This document shows positions 49,244 through 61,383 of a stretch of 64,000 bases of DNA, in pieces; positions within the stretch are counted from its first letter, which is position 1; every line of letters starts with the position of its first letter. Origin of the DNA: Blastomyces gilchristii SLH14081 (lineage: Eukaryota; Ascomycota; Eurotiomycetes; Onygenales; Ajellomycetaceae); NCBI RefSeq assembly GCF_000003855.2, contig NW_003101680.1, forward strand, positions 4,191,530-4,255,529, read 5' to 3'. The translations under genes and the position numbers were made by a program. The notes below the pieces were generated by a model. It was given only the letters and a program-made list of their open reading frames with translations, searched no databases and was not told where the DNA came from.

Positions 49244-49644
49244 ATGGCCTTGTAGTATATCCTGAGATGGAACTGAAGACAGATTAAATGTGAAATATGA
49301 AGATTTAAATTAAGCATTTGAAGAAGTGTTCAGAATTCAGAGTTTTCAATTAATCAAAGAGAAAGATTCAGAGATATACACATGTAAAGTAGTTATTCAT
49401 AAAAGTTATCAGATAAGAGTTGTGAAATCAGAGTACTAATATATGATTATTTTTACATGATTTTCTTCAAATTAGAGAGTTAGTATTATTACAAATCATT
49501 ATCTGATAGAGTAACTTATCAGCTCAGTAGTAATTTTCTAATTATTTTTCTTTTATTATCTGCATTCTGATGACTTCAGGTGTTGAAAAATTTCTTCAGA
49601 GTTATAATCAGTTTATAATACGTGATTCTGAATAAAGTTACAGT

Positions 49645-50150
49645 TAGACTGGCCGTCAGAACCATGAATTTCACATTTAATCTCATTTGATCTGATCTTA
49701 TACATTTCTTGGCGTGAATCCCGCTGAGACTAGTCATTAAAAAAACATGTAAAGTGACTATATATCAGATCTTAAAATGAAATCATGACTTGAAAAAAAT
49801 GAGAAATTAATCTCATTTAGTCTCATTTAATCTCATTCTTGATACAAAGTTACTATTTTTAGACATTTTAAGGTTTTCTTTAGACTATTTTTAATTTTGT
49901 AAAAAGTAACACTTTTTGATAACACTTAAATAAGATTTAAAGTCATTTAAAGCAATAAAAATAATTTAAATTGAGAAGTGAAAATCATGATCTCATTTGA
50001 AAAATGTGATAAGAGTGAGCAGTAAGTGTCACTGAGACAGTATGAGACTACTATCTAATGTTAAAACCATGTAATGAGATCAGTTGAATTGATAATGAGA
50101 CTATCAAAAATTCTGGTTCCGGTCTCAGACACGGTCACACGGTCAGTCTA
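49645..50150. mobile_element. MITE-4, inserted in hAT-2
   Basis: 506 bp with the family ends, flanked by a perfect 8-bp duplication GTTACAGT (49,637-49,644 and 50,151-50,158). Same strand as MITE-3 and same length, so the two align without gaps and show the mutation spectrum directly. Confidence 0.9.
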
Positions 50151-51779
50151 GTTACAGTGATTGTAGTAGAGAGATGACTTTTCAGTAATCTGCAATACAA
50201 TCTGTTAATAATTATTTCATAGTTTATCTTGATATTTATATTGAGTTTTTTATAAATTTTATGACCTGGAATTAGATATGAAGAATGAAATAATCATTTA
50301 TCACAATTGAAAGAGAGCATTCTGTGTTAAATTGTAAATAATATAGACTTTGTGATTCACAGTAATTTCTTGAAGAGTTTGTAAATCTTTAATAGAAATA
50401 AAAGAAATGAAAGAAGTGAATTTAGAAGATATGATAATAATCTAAGAAAGATAATAATTTATTTTCAATAACTAATCACTGATGTATGTAAGAAGAATTA
50501 TTATAAGAGAAAATAATCTTCTTTCTTAGCTTAGTTATAATTTTAGTACTAACTCAGATTAGATATCATCAATGTATAAAAGTAAATAAATAATCTTGAT
50601 TAATCTCTGTCATATTTCTTGAAATATATTAATATTGTGAAAGAGAATGTTATTAAATTGTATTATTAAATGATATTATTAAAAATATATTAATATTGTG
50701 AATATCAATGTTGAAATAATGTTGATACTTATATATTATAGTGATTTGTAAATCATGATAGTTAAATATATATATATATATTATTTCTGACATTGATTAC
50801 AACTTGCACAATAATTTTTGAAAACTTAAAATTAATTTCAATTATTATTTAACAGTTATCAAGTCTATAACTAATTAATATAGAAAAGAAAAAAACTTTT
50901 TCTACTTATTATCTTTCTTCTCTTTCTCATTTTTCTCATTATTCTTTACAATTCACTTCTTATTCTTATTCTTCTTCTTCTTCTCATCTGAGATGATAAT
51001 TATCTTAAAATCTCTCTTCACTGTCTTCTCAGAGAAGAGTTTCTACTGCTTCTTCTTAGTCAGATTAATCTGCATCTCAAAATCCTGCATTTTCTGATCT
51101 GCTGTCTAGATTTCATCTTAGTAGTAAGTAGATTAACATGCTCAGATAGCAGAGCTGTCTTCTTAATATTTTGAATTATGAAGCACATTCAAGATCTGAA
51201 TAAGATCTCAATTCTCTTCTTCTCTATCAGCTTCTGCTAATCAATTAGAGAACAGAAGTATTATTAAAAATCATTATCTCTTAGTAAATAAAAAACTTAT
51301 CAGTTTTAACTTCTTTATCTCTTACTATAACATCTTCTCAATCTTCTTCTACTACTGTTTATTTACTGTAACACTCTTCTTCTCTCTCTCTCTCTTTATC
51401 TTAGTCTTAAATCATTCTCAGAACTTGTTCTGATTTCACTACTACTATATTAGACTCTTCACTATCTTTTTTTTCAATCTCTTATAAGTGACATCATCTG
51501 CATTATTTCTATACTTAGTTCGGTCTAAATCTATTAGAAGTATTACTTAAAATTGTTATAATTCTACTTTCTTACAGAGTCTCTTCAAGATATTATAACA
51601 TGTCTTATAATCTATCTTCTTTCACTTGAATATCTTCTTCTTCTCACTCTTTAATCTGTGATAGTGCTCACATGTCTTAATAGTTTACAGAACTGCAGAA
51701 TATTTGAAGAGAGATAATATAATTAGTTTTAATAAGTCTTAAGAGAAGATGAAGATAGAAGAAACAGCTAGTAATAATA

Positions 51780-51823
51780 TGATAATAATAATAATAGTGA
51801 TAATAATAATAATGATGATGATG

Positions 51824-51891
<68 letters not shown>
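51780..51891. repeat. AAT microsatellite in hAT-2
   Basis: Long, nearly pure ATA/ATG repeat; on the minus strand it yields a spurious poly-Tyr frame. Confidence 0.9.
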
Positions 51892-51893
<2 letters not shown>

Positions 51894-54347
51894 AAGAAGA
51901 AGTGCATTGAAATATATTATTAACTTATCAAATATAAAGAGACTTAAAGAAAATATTGACAGCTTTCAGAGATATACAGAAACAGCTATAGTAATACATA
52001 GCAATATTATCTTTATTCAATACATGCACCATTAGTATTCTTTGTATACAGTTAATATATAATCTATATCAGAGATACATGCAGAAAATAGATTTTTATT
52101 ACTAGAGAGAATAATTATAATGATTCTCTGTTTTTATAAAGATAAGTTATTCTTATTTCTTTCTTCTCTCTTTTCTCTTCTTCAATTAACTATCAATTTC
52201 AAGCTGATATGAAAACTATTAAAACACTCTCAGAAACTCTTAAATTGAAGAGTATAGATTAATTAAATTTCAAATGTAGAAGAGACTAAATTATCTTCTA
52301 CAGATTTAATTACTTATTTCTCTCTTAAATAAAACAGCAGTTATATTTCTCTTCTTCTCTCTCAATCAAATGAAACATAATCTATGGAAAGTGAGTATCA
52401 TATCAGATTATAATGATCAATGCAGCCTCAGCACACAGAACTGTATATACACAGTATATATGAACTGAGAGACTGTGTGACTTGTAAATCAGCAGCAGCA
52501 TCTCAAGAAGAGCTGTGCAGTGTGAAAAAGCTACAACTCTTAATTATATATACAGAGAGTGAATCACTGCAGTAAGTATATATATATTATATAAAAGTAT
52601 CACTTTTTAGTAACACTCAGTCTCTGATGTTATGAAAATAGAGTCTCTCTGTGAGATCTGTTTTTATCAGAAGTTAGAGAATCTTATATTTCTCAAGATC
52701 ATCTTTATATATCTTGTTCATGAAATTAATGCAAAGAATTATTGATTTCAGTATTCTATTCTTAATATTATTCAAGTGACAGCAGAGTTCACTCTGATCA
52801 CACTTTTTAAGTGTATATTTTCTAATTATTCACATTTATACAGATATATACTGATTATTTATTAAGTAATATAAAGATAATAACTTATTACAGCTGTGTG
52901 GCTCTCACTATAAGAGATACACAGTTAATAATGAATATTGTAAAGACTCTGAAGAGTGAGTATTTTAAGAGTACTGTGACTCTGTAATCTTAATGTTTTT
53001 TAATTTTATTTTTCATTTTTTTCTTTTTCTTTTATTTTTTTCATTTTATTTTTTTTTCATGGTGATTTTTTCTTGTTTTTGCTTTATTTTTTAGTTTTTT
53101 GTTTTTTTCATATTTTATATTTTTTTTATAATTAAAATTATATGAATTATAATCTGTGATTAGAAAAGTAATGATATTTAATAATACTCTCTATTAAATT
53201 TTCAATAAATGAGCACTATATTATGATATTATATAAGTGAGAAATGATTTTATAATCTCATTTAATATCATTCTCAATAATGAGATCAGAATGAAAATGT
53301 GACTAAGAATCTAAATATATTCTTTAGCTAAAACTAGATTCTTATTTGAAAAGTAAATCTGAGATCTTTAATATTTGAAATAACATGATTTGAGATTAAT
53401 ATGATAAACACAAATCATGATCAGAAATAATGCTTTTAGATAATATAATAACTGTAAAGTTTGATTCTGATCTCAGACACGGTCACACGGTCAGTCTAGA
53501 AGAGTATATATTATTCAAGATTTGAGACAAAGCTTAAGTAGAAATCTTGTTTAATTAAATGTAAAAAGAAAATATTCTCATCTATAATTCACCTGAAACT
53601 AGAACATGATTATTTCAAATCTTATATACAAAGATTTGATAATAGATTTGATTCAATAGAATACTCATTCTGCAATGCAAATGAAAATCCTGAGTATATT
53701 ATAATACACTGTGTATTATACAATAGTCTCAGAGCTAGATTGAAAGAGAAGTATGATTTAAATAAATTATATATAAGACTCTTATTCTCAACTGAGACAG
53801 GGATTAAATACTTAATAGACTTTCTATCAGAAACTCAAGCAGCTATAAGAAAATGACTAAATTCAGAAATATCTGAATATGAAGAGATGAAAATTCATCA
53901 GATATAGTCTGTTAAAACAGCTATACACTATTCTTTAATAATTTTGTTTTATTATAGTCTCTCTTTACTTTACTTTTAGTTTTCTGTTCTTTTCTATCTA
54001 CTTATTTAATGTATCTATCTTTAAGACTTTGTTCTCTTTTCTTTTGTCATGATATTTTCAAATGACTTCAAAGTATCAGAAGTTGTTGAACTACTGTAAT
54101 TTATAAAAAGTTTTTATATTCTGAGCTAAAATTTTCTCATTTTACATATCTGAAATTAGTAAATGTATAATAGTTAACTTTATAGATATTAGAAAAACTC
54201 TGAGAACTAAAAGTTCTCAGATAGATATCATAGTCTCTGACTTCATATATCTATAATTGATGAATAATAATAATAATAATAATAACTCAGTTTTATTAAT
54301 TTTTTATTTAATAACTGACATTGCAGACTTTCTACAGTAAGAACTTT

Positions 54348-54852
54348 TAGACTAACCGTGTAATCATGTCTAAGATCAGAATCAGAATATTTGATAATTT
54401 TATTATCAATCTGATTAATCTCATTACACAGTGTTAAAATTAGATCATAGTCTTATACTATCTCAGTGAGACTTACTGTCTACTCTTATCATATTTTTCA
54501 AATAGAATCATGATTTTCACTTATCAATTTAAATTCATTTTATTGCTTTCAATGACTTTAAATCTCATTTGAGTGTTATCAAAAAGTGTTACTTTTTTAA
54601 AAATTAAAAATAGCCTAAAAGAATCTTAAAATGTCTAAAAATAGTAACTTTATACCAAGAATGAGACTAAATGAGATTAAATAAAATCACTTTCTTATTT
54701 TTTCTAAGTCATGATCTCATTTTGAGATCTGATAAATAGTCACTTTGCATGTTTTTTTGATGATTAGTTCTAGCGGAATTCACGCTAAGAAATGTATGAG
54801 ACCAGATCAAATAAGATCATACATGAAATTCATGATTTCAGCAGTCAGTCTA
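54348..54852. mobile_element. MITE-5, reverse orientation
   Basis: 505 bp, inverted relative to MITE-1 to -4, flanked by a perfect 8-bp duplication AGAACTTT (54,340-54,347 and 54,853-54,860). Heavily mutated. Confidence 0.88.
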
Positions 54853-54967
54853 AGAACTTTTACTTAATCAATCTCTGTTATTCTTTTATTAACTATTAAT
54901 CTTTGACTGATTATTGATTTCTACAGACTTTTTATAGCAAGTGCTTACTCAATTATTTCTGTTAATT

Positions 54968-55605
54968 GTTATTATTATAATTATTCTTTTATTATAGATG
55001 TATATAGTCAGAGACTATAATATCTACGTGAAAACTTTTAATTCTCAGAGTTTTTCTAGTATCTGTAAACCTAATTATTATACATTTGTCAATTTCAGAT
55101 ATGTAAAATTAGAAAATTTCATATAAGAATCTTATATTTAATTGATTTAAATCATACTTCTCTTTTAATTTTGCATTATACTATACTCAAAATTTTCATT
55201 TAAATAACAGAATAAGTATTTTGTTAAATCAAATCTATTATCACATCTTTGTATATAGGATTTGAAATAATTATATTCTAGTTTCAGCTGAATTATAGAT
55301 AAAAATATTTTCTTTTTATATTTTATTAAACAAGATTTTCACTCAAGTTTTGTTTCAAATCTTGAATAATATATACTCTTCTTTTGATTTTATTAGCTTT
55401 TATTTCACTTGTTTAAACAAGATTCTGTTATCTTTCTCTTTATAAAATATCAGAAAATGATTTTTTGAATAAATCTACTTGATTCTGAACTCTTTTTTAA
55501 AGTTAAATAAATGATTTCATTGTCATAGATATTCATATAAGCAGAAACTTAGTGTATATAAATTATCATTTTTAATTTTCTTCTCTTTGAAATTTTGTTA
55601 ATATA
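54968..55605 (-). mobile_element. LINE L5, fragment with internal deletions
   Basis: Minus-strand LINE 3' end (AAT tail at 54,968-54,985) running into coding sequence. It lacks most of the 3' untranslated part: the sequence jumps from near GAAAATTTC to ATAAGAATC around 55,120. A second gap of about 40 bp lies in the knuckle region. The right limit is approximate. Confidence 0.7.
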
Positions 55606-56087
55606 TAAAGACAATCATCTTACTATAAACTCACTAAATTTTTTGAATAAGAACCTGCTGATATATTCATTGAATAACTCTTAATAATATAAGTATTTTA
55701 ACCTCATCACTGATTAGACTGACCGTGTGACCGTGTCTGAGACCAGAATCAAACTTTACAGTTATTATGTTATCTAAAAGCATTACTTCTGATCATGATT
55801 TATATTCATTACATTGATTTCAAATCACATTATTTCAAATATTAAAGATCTCAGATTCACTTTTCAAATAAAAATCTAGTCTCAGATAAAGAATATATTT
55901 GAATTCTTAGTTATATTTTCATTCTGATCTCATTATTGAGAATGATATTAAATGAGATTATAAAATTATTTCTCACTTACATAATATCATAATATAGTAC
56001 TCATTTGTTGAAAATTTAATAGAGAGTTTTATTAAATATCATTACTTTTCTGAACACAGATTATAATTCATATAATTTTAATTATAA

Positions 56088-56222
56088 AAAAAATATAAAA
56101 TATAAAAAAAAATAAAAAAACAAAAAATAAAATAAAAACAAGAAAAAATCACAATGAAAAAAAAGAGAAAGAAAAAAAATAAAAGAAAAAGAAAAAAATA
56201 AAAAATAAAAATAAAAAAATCA
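56088..56222. repeat. A-rich tract in hAT-3
   Basis: Reverse of the T-rich tract at 16,110-16,245 in hAT-1. Confidence 0.85.
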
Positions 56223-57333
56223 AGATCATAGAGCTATAGTATCTTTAAAATACTTACTTCTCAGAGTCTTTATAATATTTATTACTAATTGTGTATCTCT
56301 CACAGTGAGAGTATCACAGTTATAATAAGTCATTATTTTAATATTCTCTAATAAATAATTAGTATATATCTGTATAAATGTGAATAATTAGAAAATATAC
56401 ATTTAAAAAGTGTGATCAGGGTGAACTCTGCTATCACTTGAATGATATTAGAAATAGAACACTGAAATTAATGATTTCTCTCATTAATTTCATAGATAAG
56501 ACATGTAAAGATGATCTTAAAAAATATAAAATTCTCTAACTTCTGATAAAAACAGATCTCACAGAGAGACTCTATTTTCATAATATCAGAGACTGAGTGT
56601 TATTAAAAAGTGTTACTTTTATGTAATGTATATATACTTACTGCAGTGATTTATTCTCTATGCATGTAACTGAGAGTTGTAGCTTTTTCATGCTGCACAG
56701 CTCTCTCTGAAATACTACTGCTAATTTACAACTAATACAGTCTCTCAGTTTAGCATGTACTACATGTATACAGCTCTGCATACTGAGGCTGTATTGATTA
56801 TTATGATCTGACATGATACTCACTTTTCACAGGCCATGTTTCATTTGATTGAAAGAGAGAGAAGAGAGATGTGACTGCTGTTTTATTTAAAAGAGAAGTA
56901 AGTAATTGAATCTATAGAAGATAATTTAATTTCTTCTATATTTGAAATTTAATTAGTCTATACTCTTCAATTTGAGAGTTTCTGAGAGTGTTTTAATAGT
57001 TTTCATATCAGCTTGAAATTAGTAGTTGATTGAAGAAGAGAAAAGAGAGAAGAAAGAAATAAGAATAACTTATCTTTATAATATAAAAACAGAGAATTAC
57101 TGTAATCATTTATTCTAGTAATAAAGATCTGTTTTCTGCATGTATCTCTGATACAGATTATATAATAACTGTATATAAAGAATATCAACAGTGCATGTAT
57201 TGAATGAAGATGATATTACTATATAACACTGTAGCTGTATTTGTACATCTCTGAAAGCTGTTAATATTGTCTTTGAGTCTCTCTATATTTAATTAGTTAG
57301 TAATGTATTTCAATGCACTCTCTCTTCTATCAT

Positions 57334-57432
57334 TATCATTATCATCATTATCATTATTATTATCATTATCATTACTATTATTATCATTATTATCATCATT
57401 ATTATTATTATTATCATTATTATTATATTATT
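57334..57432. repeat. ATT/ATC microsatellite in hAT-3
   Basis: Mixed ATT and ATC triplets; gives a spurious Tyr/His frame at 57,313-57,537. Confidence 0.88.
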
Positions 57433-58699
57433 TCTGACTGTCTCTTCTGCCTTCACCTCTCTTCAACACTCACTGAAAGTAATTATATCATTCTTCTTCA
57501 AATATTCTGCAGTCTTGCGGACTATCAAGGCACATGAGTACTGTCACAGATTGAAGAAAGAGAAGAAGAAGATGTTTAAGTAAGAAGAGACAGATTATAA
57601 GACATATTATAATATCTTGAAGAGACTCTGTAAGAGAGTAGAATGATAATAATTTTAAGTAACACTTCTGATAGATTTGAACTGAACTAAGTATAGAAAT
57701 AATGCAGATAGTACTATCTATGAGAGATTGAAAAAGAAGACAGTGAAGAGTCTCATACAGCAGTGATAAGATCAGAAGAAGTCTTAAGAATGATTTAAAA
57801 TTAAGATAAAGAGAGAGAGAGAGAAGAAGAGTATTACTATAAATAAGTGATAACAGAAGAAGATTAAGAGAGTATTGAAGTAGAAGATAAAGAAGTTAAA
57901 ACTGAAAAGTTTTTTATTTATTGAGAGATAACAATTTTTAATAATACTTCTATTCTTTAATTGATTAGCAGAAGCTGATAGAGAAGAAGAGAATTAAGAC
58001 CTTGTTCAGATCTTAAATACACTTTATAATTCAGAATATTGAGAAGACAGTGAAGAGTGATTTTAAGATGATTATCATCTCAGATAAGAAGAAGAAGAAG
58101 AAGAATAAGAATAAGAAGTAAATTATAAAGAATAATAAGAAGAATGAGAAAGAGAAGAAAGATAATGAGTAGAAAAAGTTTTTTTCTTTTTATATTAATT
58201 AGTTATAAGTTCATAATTATTAATAATTGAAATTAATTTTGAGTTTTTAAAAATTATTGTATAAGTTGTAATCAATGTCAGAAATAATATATATATATAT
58301 ATTTAATAATCATAATTCACAAATCACTATAATATATAAGTATCAACATTTTTTCAATATTGATATTCATAATATTAATATATTTTTAATGCTATTATCT
58401 GATAATGCAATTTAATAACACTCTCTTTCACAATATTAATATTTTAAGAAATATGACAGAGATTAATCAAGATTATTTATTTACTTTTATACATTGATAA
58501 TATTCAATCTGAGTTAGTACTAAAATTATAACTAAGCTAAGAAAGAAGATTATTTTCTCTTATAATAATTCTTCTTATATACATCAGTGAGCAGTTATTA
58601 TCTTTATTAAAAATAAATTATTATCTTTTTTAGATCTTTATTATATCTTCTGAATTCACTTCTTTCACTTCTCTCACTTCTATTGAAGATTCATAAACT

Positions 58700-60600
58700 C
58701 TTTAAGAAATTACTGTGAATTACAAAGGCTATATTATTTACAAATCAATACAGAATACTCTCTTTTAATCTTACAAATGACTGCTTTATTCTTCATATCT
58801 GATTTCAGATCATAAAAGGTATGAAAAACTCAACACAAATATTGAGATGAACTATGAAATAATTATTAACAGATTATATTGTAGATTACTGAAGAGTTAT
58901 CTCTCTGCTATAATCACTGCAACTTTATTCAGAAATATTCATTATAAACTAATCATAACTCTGATAAAATTTACTGATCTCTGAAGTTATCAGAATACAG
59001 ATAATAAAAGAAAAGTAATCAGAAAATTACTACTGAGCTGATAAGTTACTCTATTAGATAATAATTTTTGATAATACTAACTTTCTAATTTGAAGAAAAT
59101 TATATGAAAATAATTATATATCAGTACTCTGATTTCATAACTCTTATCTGATAACTTCTGTGAATAATTACTTTACATTTATATATCTCTGAATCTTTCT
59201 CTACAATCAATTGAAAACTCTGAATTTTAAACACTGCTTCAAATACTTAATTCAAATCTTTATATTTCATATCAATCATGTCTTCAGTTTAATCTCAAGA
59301 CACACTATAAAGTTAATATATAACATCTAGAATCAGAGTTAAAGAATCATCAAAGAGTGTCTCTCACAGTAAAGACATAAACTAGTATAAACAATCTTGT
59401 ATTTATAGAAGTTATATATTATTATATCAATGAGAACTGAACTTATTAAGAGATATTAATTGAATTTAAATCATTGATCAGTAGTCATACTGAGAATTAT
59501 ATAATAGAGATATTAATAACAGTGATTAAAAATAACTATTAAGATATTAGTCTCAGTCTTCTTACAATTATAACTGATAATGCTGTGAATAACTACACTA
59601 TAATAGAGAGCTTAAAGCAAAAATTAACTTTGTATTTCTGAAATAATAAACAAGATCATATTCTCTGTATTCCTTATGTAATTTAACTTGTAATACAAAC
59701 ACTGATAAAGAATCTTAACATTGAGATAATAAATAATGAGATGACTGATTCTTGAGATGAGAATGAGATGAAACTGATTACTTTAGTAACTTTTACATTT
59801 AATTTGTAAAAGATAATATTTTTTAATAACACTTTTTAATATTGCTTTTTAATAAAGCTTTTTAATAATACTACTGTTAATTTTGAATAGATTAACTAAT
59901 AATTTATTATTACAGATTTTAAACATTACTAATATAATTTATATCTTCTCTAAACAATAACAATAATTTCATAATATTCAATAAATAAACAAATCAGTCA
60001 CATCACTGAATATGATACAGAATGTTAGAATACAGTGAAGTTCAACATATAAGATAACTATTCAGACTCTTTAATTGTATCAGATGATTGATTAGTGAGT
60101 GTAATACTCTGATCAGAAAAAGATTCAGACATTGAAACTTTCTGATATGAAGTGAACTCAGATGAAATATGTGATTCATTTACTGTTTCAATTTTATAAG
60201 ATAATGAAGACAGTCTCAATCACTCATATATCAATACTGCAGTCAGTCTGATAAGTATATAACAGTTTATTTACTCATCTTAAGAAGCAGTTAAATCACT
60301 TAAAAAGAAATTCAGTCTGAGATAATACTATAGTGCAGACTATTATTACTGTAAGAGATAAACTGATATATTATTACAGCAAAACTGAACAATCTTGTAC
60401 AGAGTACTATACTGTAGCAGCTCTACTAGATTTCTTCTATTAAGTTAATATCTACACTTCTTCAGATTGAACAGAGCAGAAATGAGACTTATATGTTAAA
60501 TTAATCTGAGACTACTATAATGTCAACTATCAGAGATTTGAATAAGCAGATATTAAAGATGTGAAGACAGTGAAATACAATTCTCTAGTAAGTAACAATC
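58700..60600 (+). pseudogene. hAT transposase relic in hAT-3
   Basis: Plus-strand frames, broken by stops, contain the hAT hallmark ITDNAVNNYT at 59,570-59,599, where the Asp belongs to the catalytic triad. This is followed at the usual spacing by CIPYVI.LVIQTL near 59,664-59,705 (the Cys/His-containing helix block of the family). Further on, near 60,360-60,440, it reads YYSKTEQS...YTVAALLDFFY, matching the conserved region before the C-terminal dimerisation part. The N-terminal zinc finger and the C-terminal end were not resolved. The equivalent region in hAT-1 is the minus strand at about 6,000-7,900; in hAT-2 it is lost to the gap. Confidence 0.75.
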
Positions 60601-61383
60601 TTTGATAACACTTCATATCATATAGAACTATAATACTAACTTTGAAACAGAACTTATATACATTGATTACAACTGAAAATCAGATAAAACTATATACTTG
60701 TAAAACTGAATTTAACTACTATCTTTAAGATGATTCAATGAATTTACACATTAAATCAATTCTACAGTTATGAAAAATTGTTTAGAGTATATATTCAACT
60801 ATTACACTGATGATATATAATATTCTGACAATTTCATTAATAGAGGTGAGAATGAAGTGAAAGTTCAACTCAAGCTGAGATATTTATCACTATTATCAGA
60901 GACAATTATAAGAAGCAACAATCAAGAAACTCATGATTATAAAACATAAAATTATTAGATAGTTTAATATCTCTGATCACAGTATATCAGAGAAGTGTAG
61001 TTTTCATAAGAAAGTAAAGAATAAACTTATACAAGAATGTATTTAGTTGTTTTATGAGTGTTATCAATAATCATTATCAAATTCTAATTATATAAGCAAT
61101 CACTGAATGAACTGAATGAGACTGAATTTAATCTTCAGTCTCAGTTCTATTCTGATTTTAAAAGAATGATTATCTTTCACAGTTTATTGTGAGAAATTAC
61201 TTTCATTTCACTGTTCTTATATTAAATCTGGTCATTTTTCACATCATTTCTCTCAGAAATAATTCATTTTCAGATTTTTTTGATGCTTGATTCTGGTGAG
61301 ACTCATGCTAAGAAATGTATGAGAACAGATCAAATGAGACTAAATGTGAAATTCATGGTCCCGCCGGCCAGTCTATCACTGAT

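Larger units (their letters stand above)
41551..53498 (-). mobile_element. hAT-2: hAT transposon holding gypsy B and MITE-4, with an assembly gap
   Basis: Ends TAGACTAGTC and GGTCAGTCTA, flanked by a perfect 8-bp duplication GAAGAGTA (41,543-41,550 and 53,499-53,506). The uninterrupted site is visible in L1 near 3,304-3,311. Removing gypsy B and MITE-4 leaves about 5.8 kb, colinear with hAT-1. The gap at 48,517-49,243 falls where hAT-1 and hAT-3 carry the transposase core. A microsatellite (51,780-51,891) and T-rich tract (52,996-53,125) sit where expected. Confidence 0.88.
40866..54284 (+). mobile_element. LINE L4, 5'-truncated, outer shell of a four-level nest
   Basis: LINE sequence at 40,866-41,550 (RNase H region; matches L1 from about 2,628) and 53,507-54,284 (knuckle, 3' untranslated part, AAT tail). 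Flanked by 13-bp duplications ACTCAGTTTTATT (40,853-40,865 and 54,285-54,297). hAT-2 lies between the two parts. LINE length without inserts is about 1.46 kb. Confidence 0.88.
55715..61375 (+). mobile_element. hAT-3: complete, uninterrupted hAT transposon (5,661 bp)
   Basis: Ends TAGACTGACCGTGTGACCG (left) and GGTCCCGCCGGCCAGTC(TA) (right), flanked by a perfect 8-bp duplication TCACTGAT (55,707-55,714 and 61,376-61,383). Only the first ~10 bases of the two ends are inverted copies of each other. No other element interrupts it, so it serves as the reference for hAT-1 and hAT-2. A transposase relic reads on the plus strand. Near 57,545-58,170 the plus strand also reads a Lys/Arg/Glu-rich stretch of unknown role. 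It is mutated throughout except at the two tips. Confidence 0.92.

Noticed and set aside
48508..49317. 269-codon frame on the minus strand
   Set aside because: Created by the run of N; no coding evidence.
51677..51907. 76-codon Tyr-rich protein on the minus strand
   Set aside because: Translation of an AAT microsatellite; the same holds for the Tyr/His frame at 57,313-57,537.
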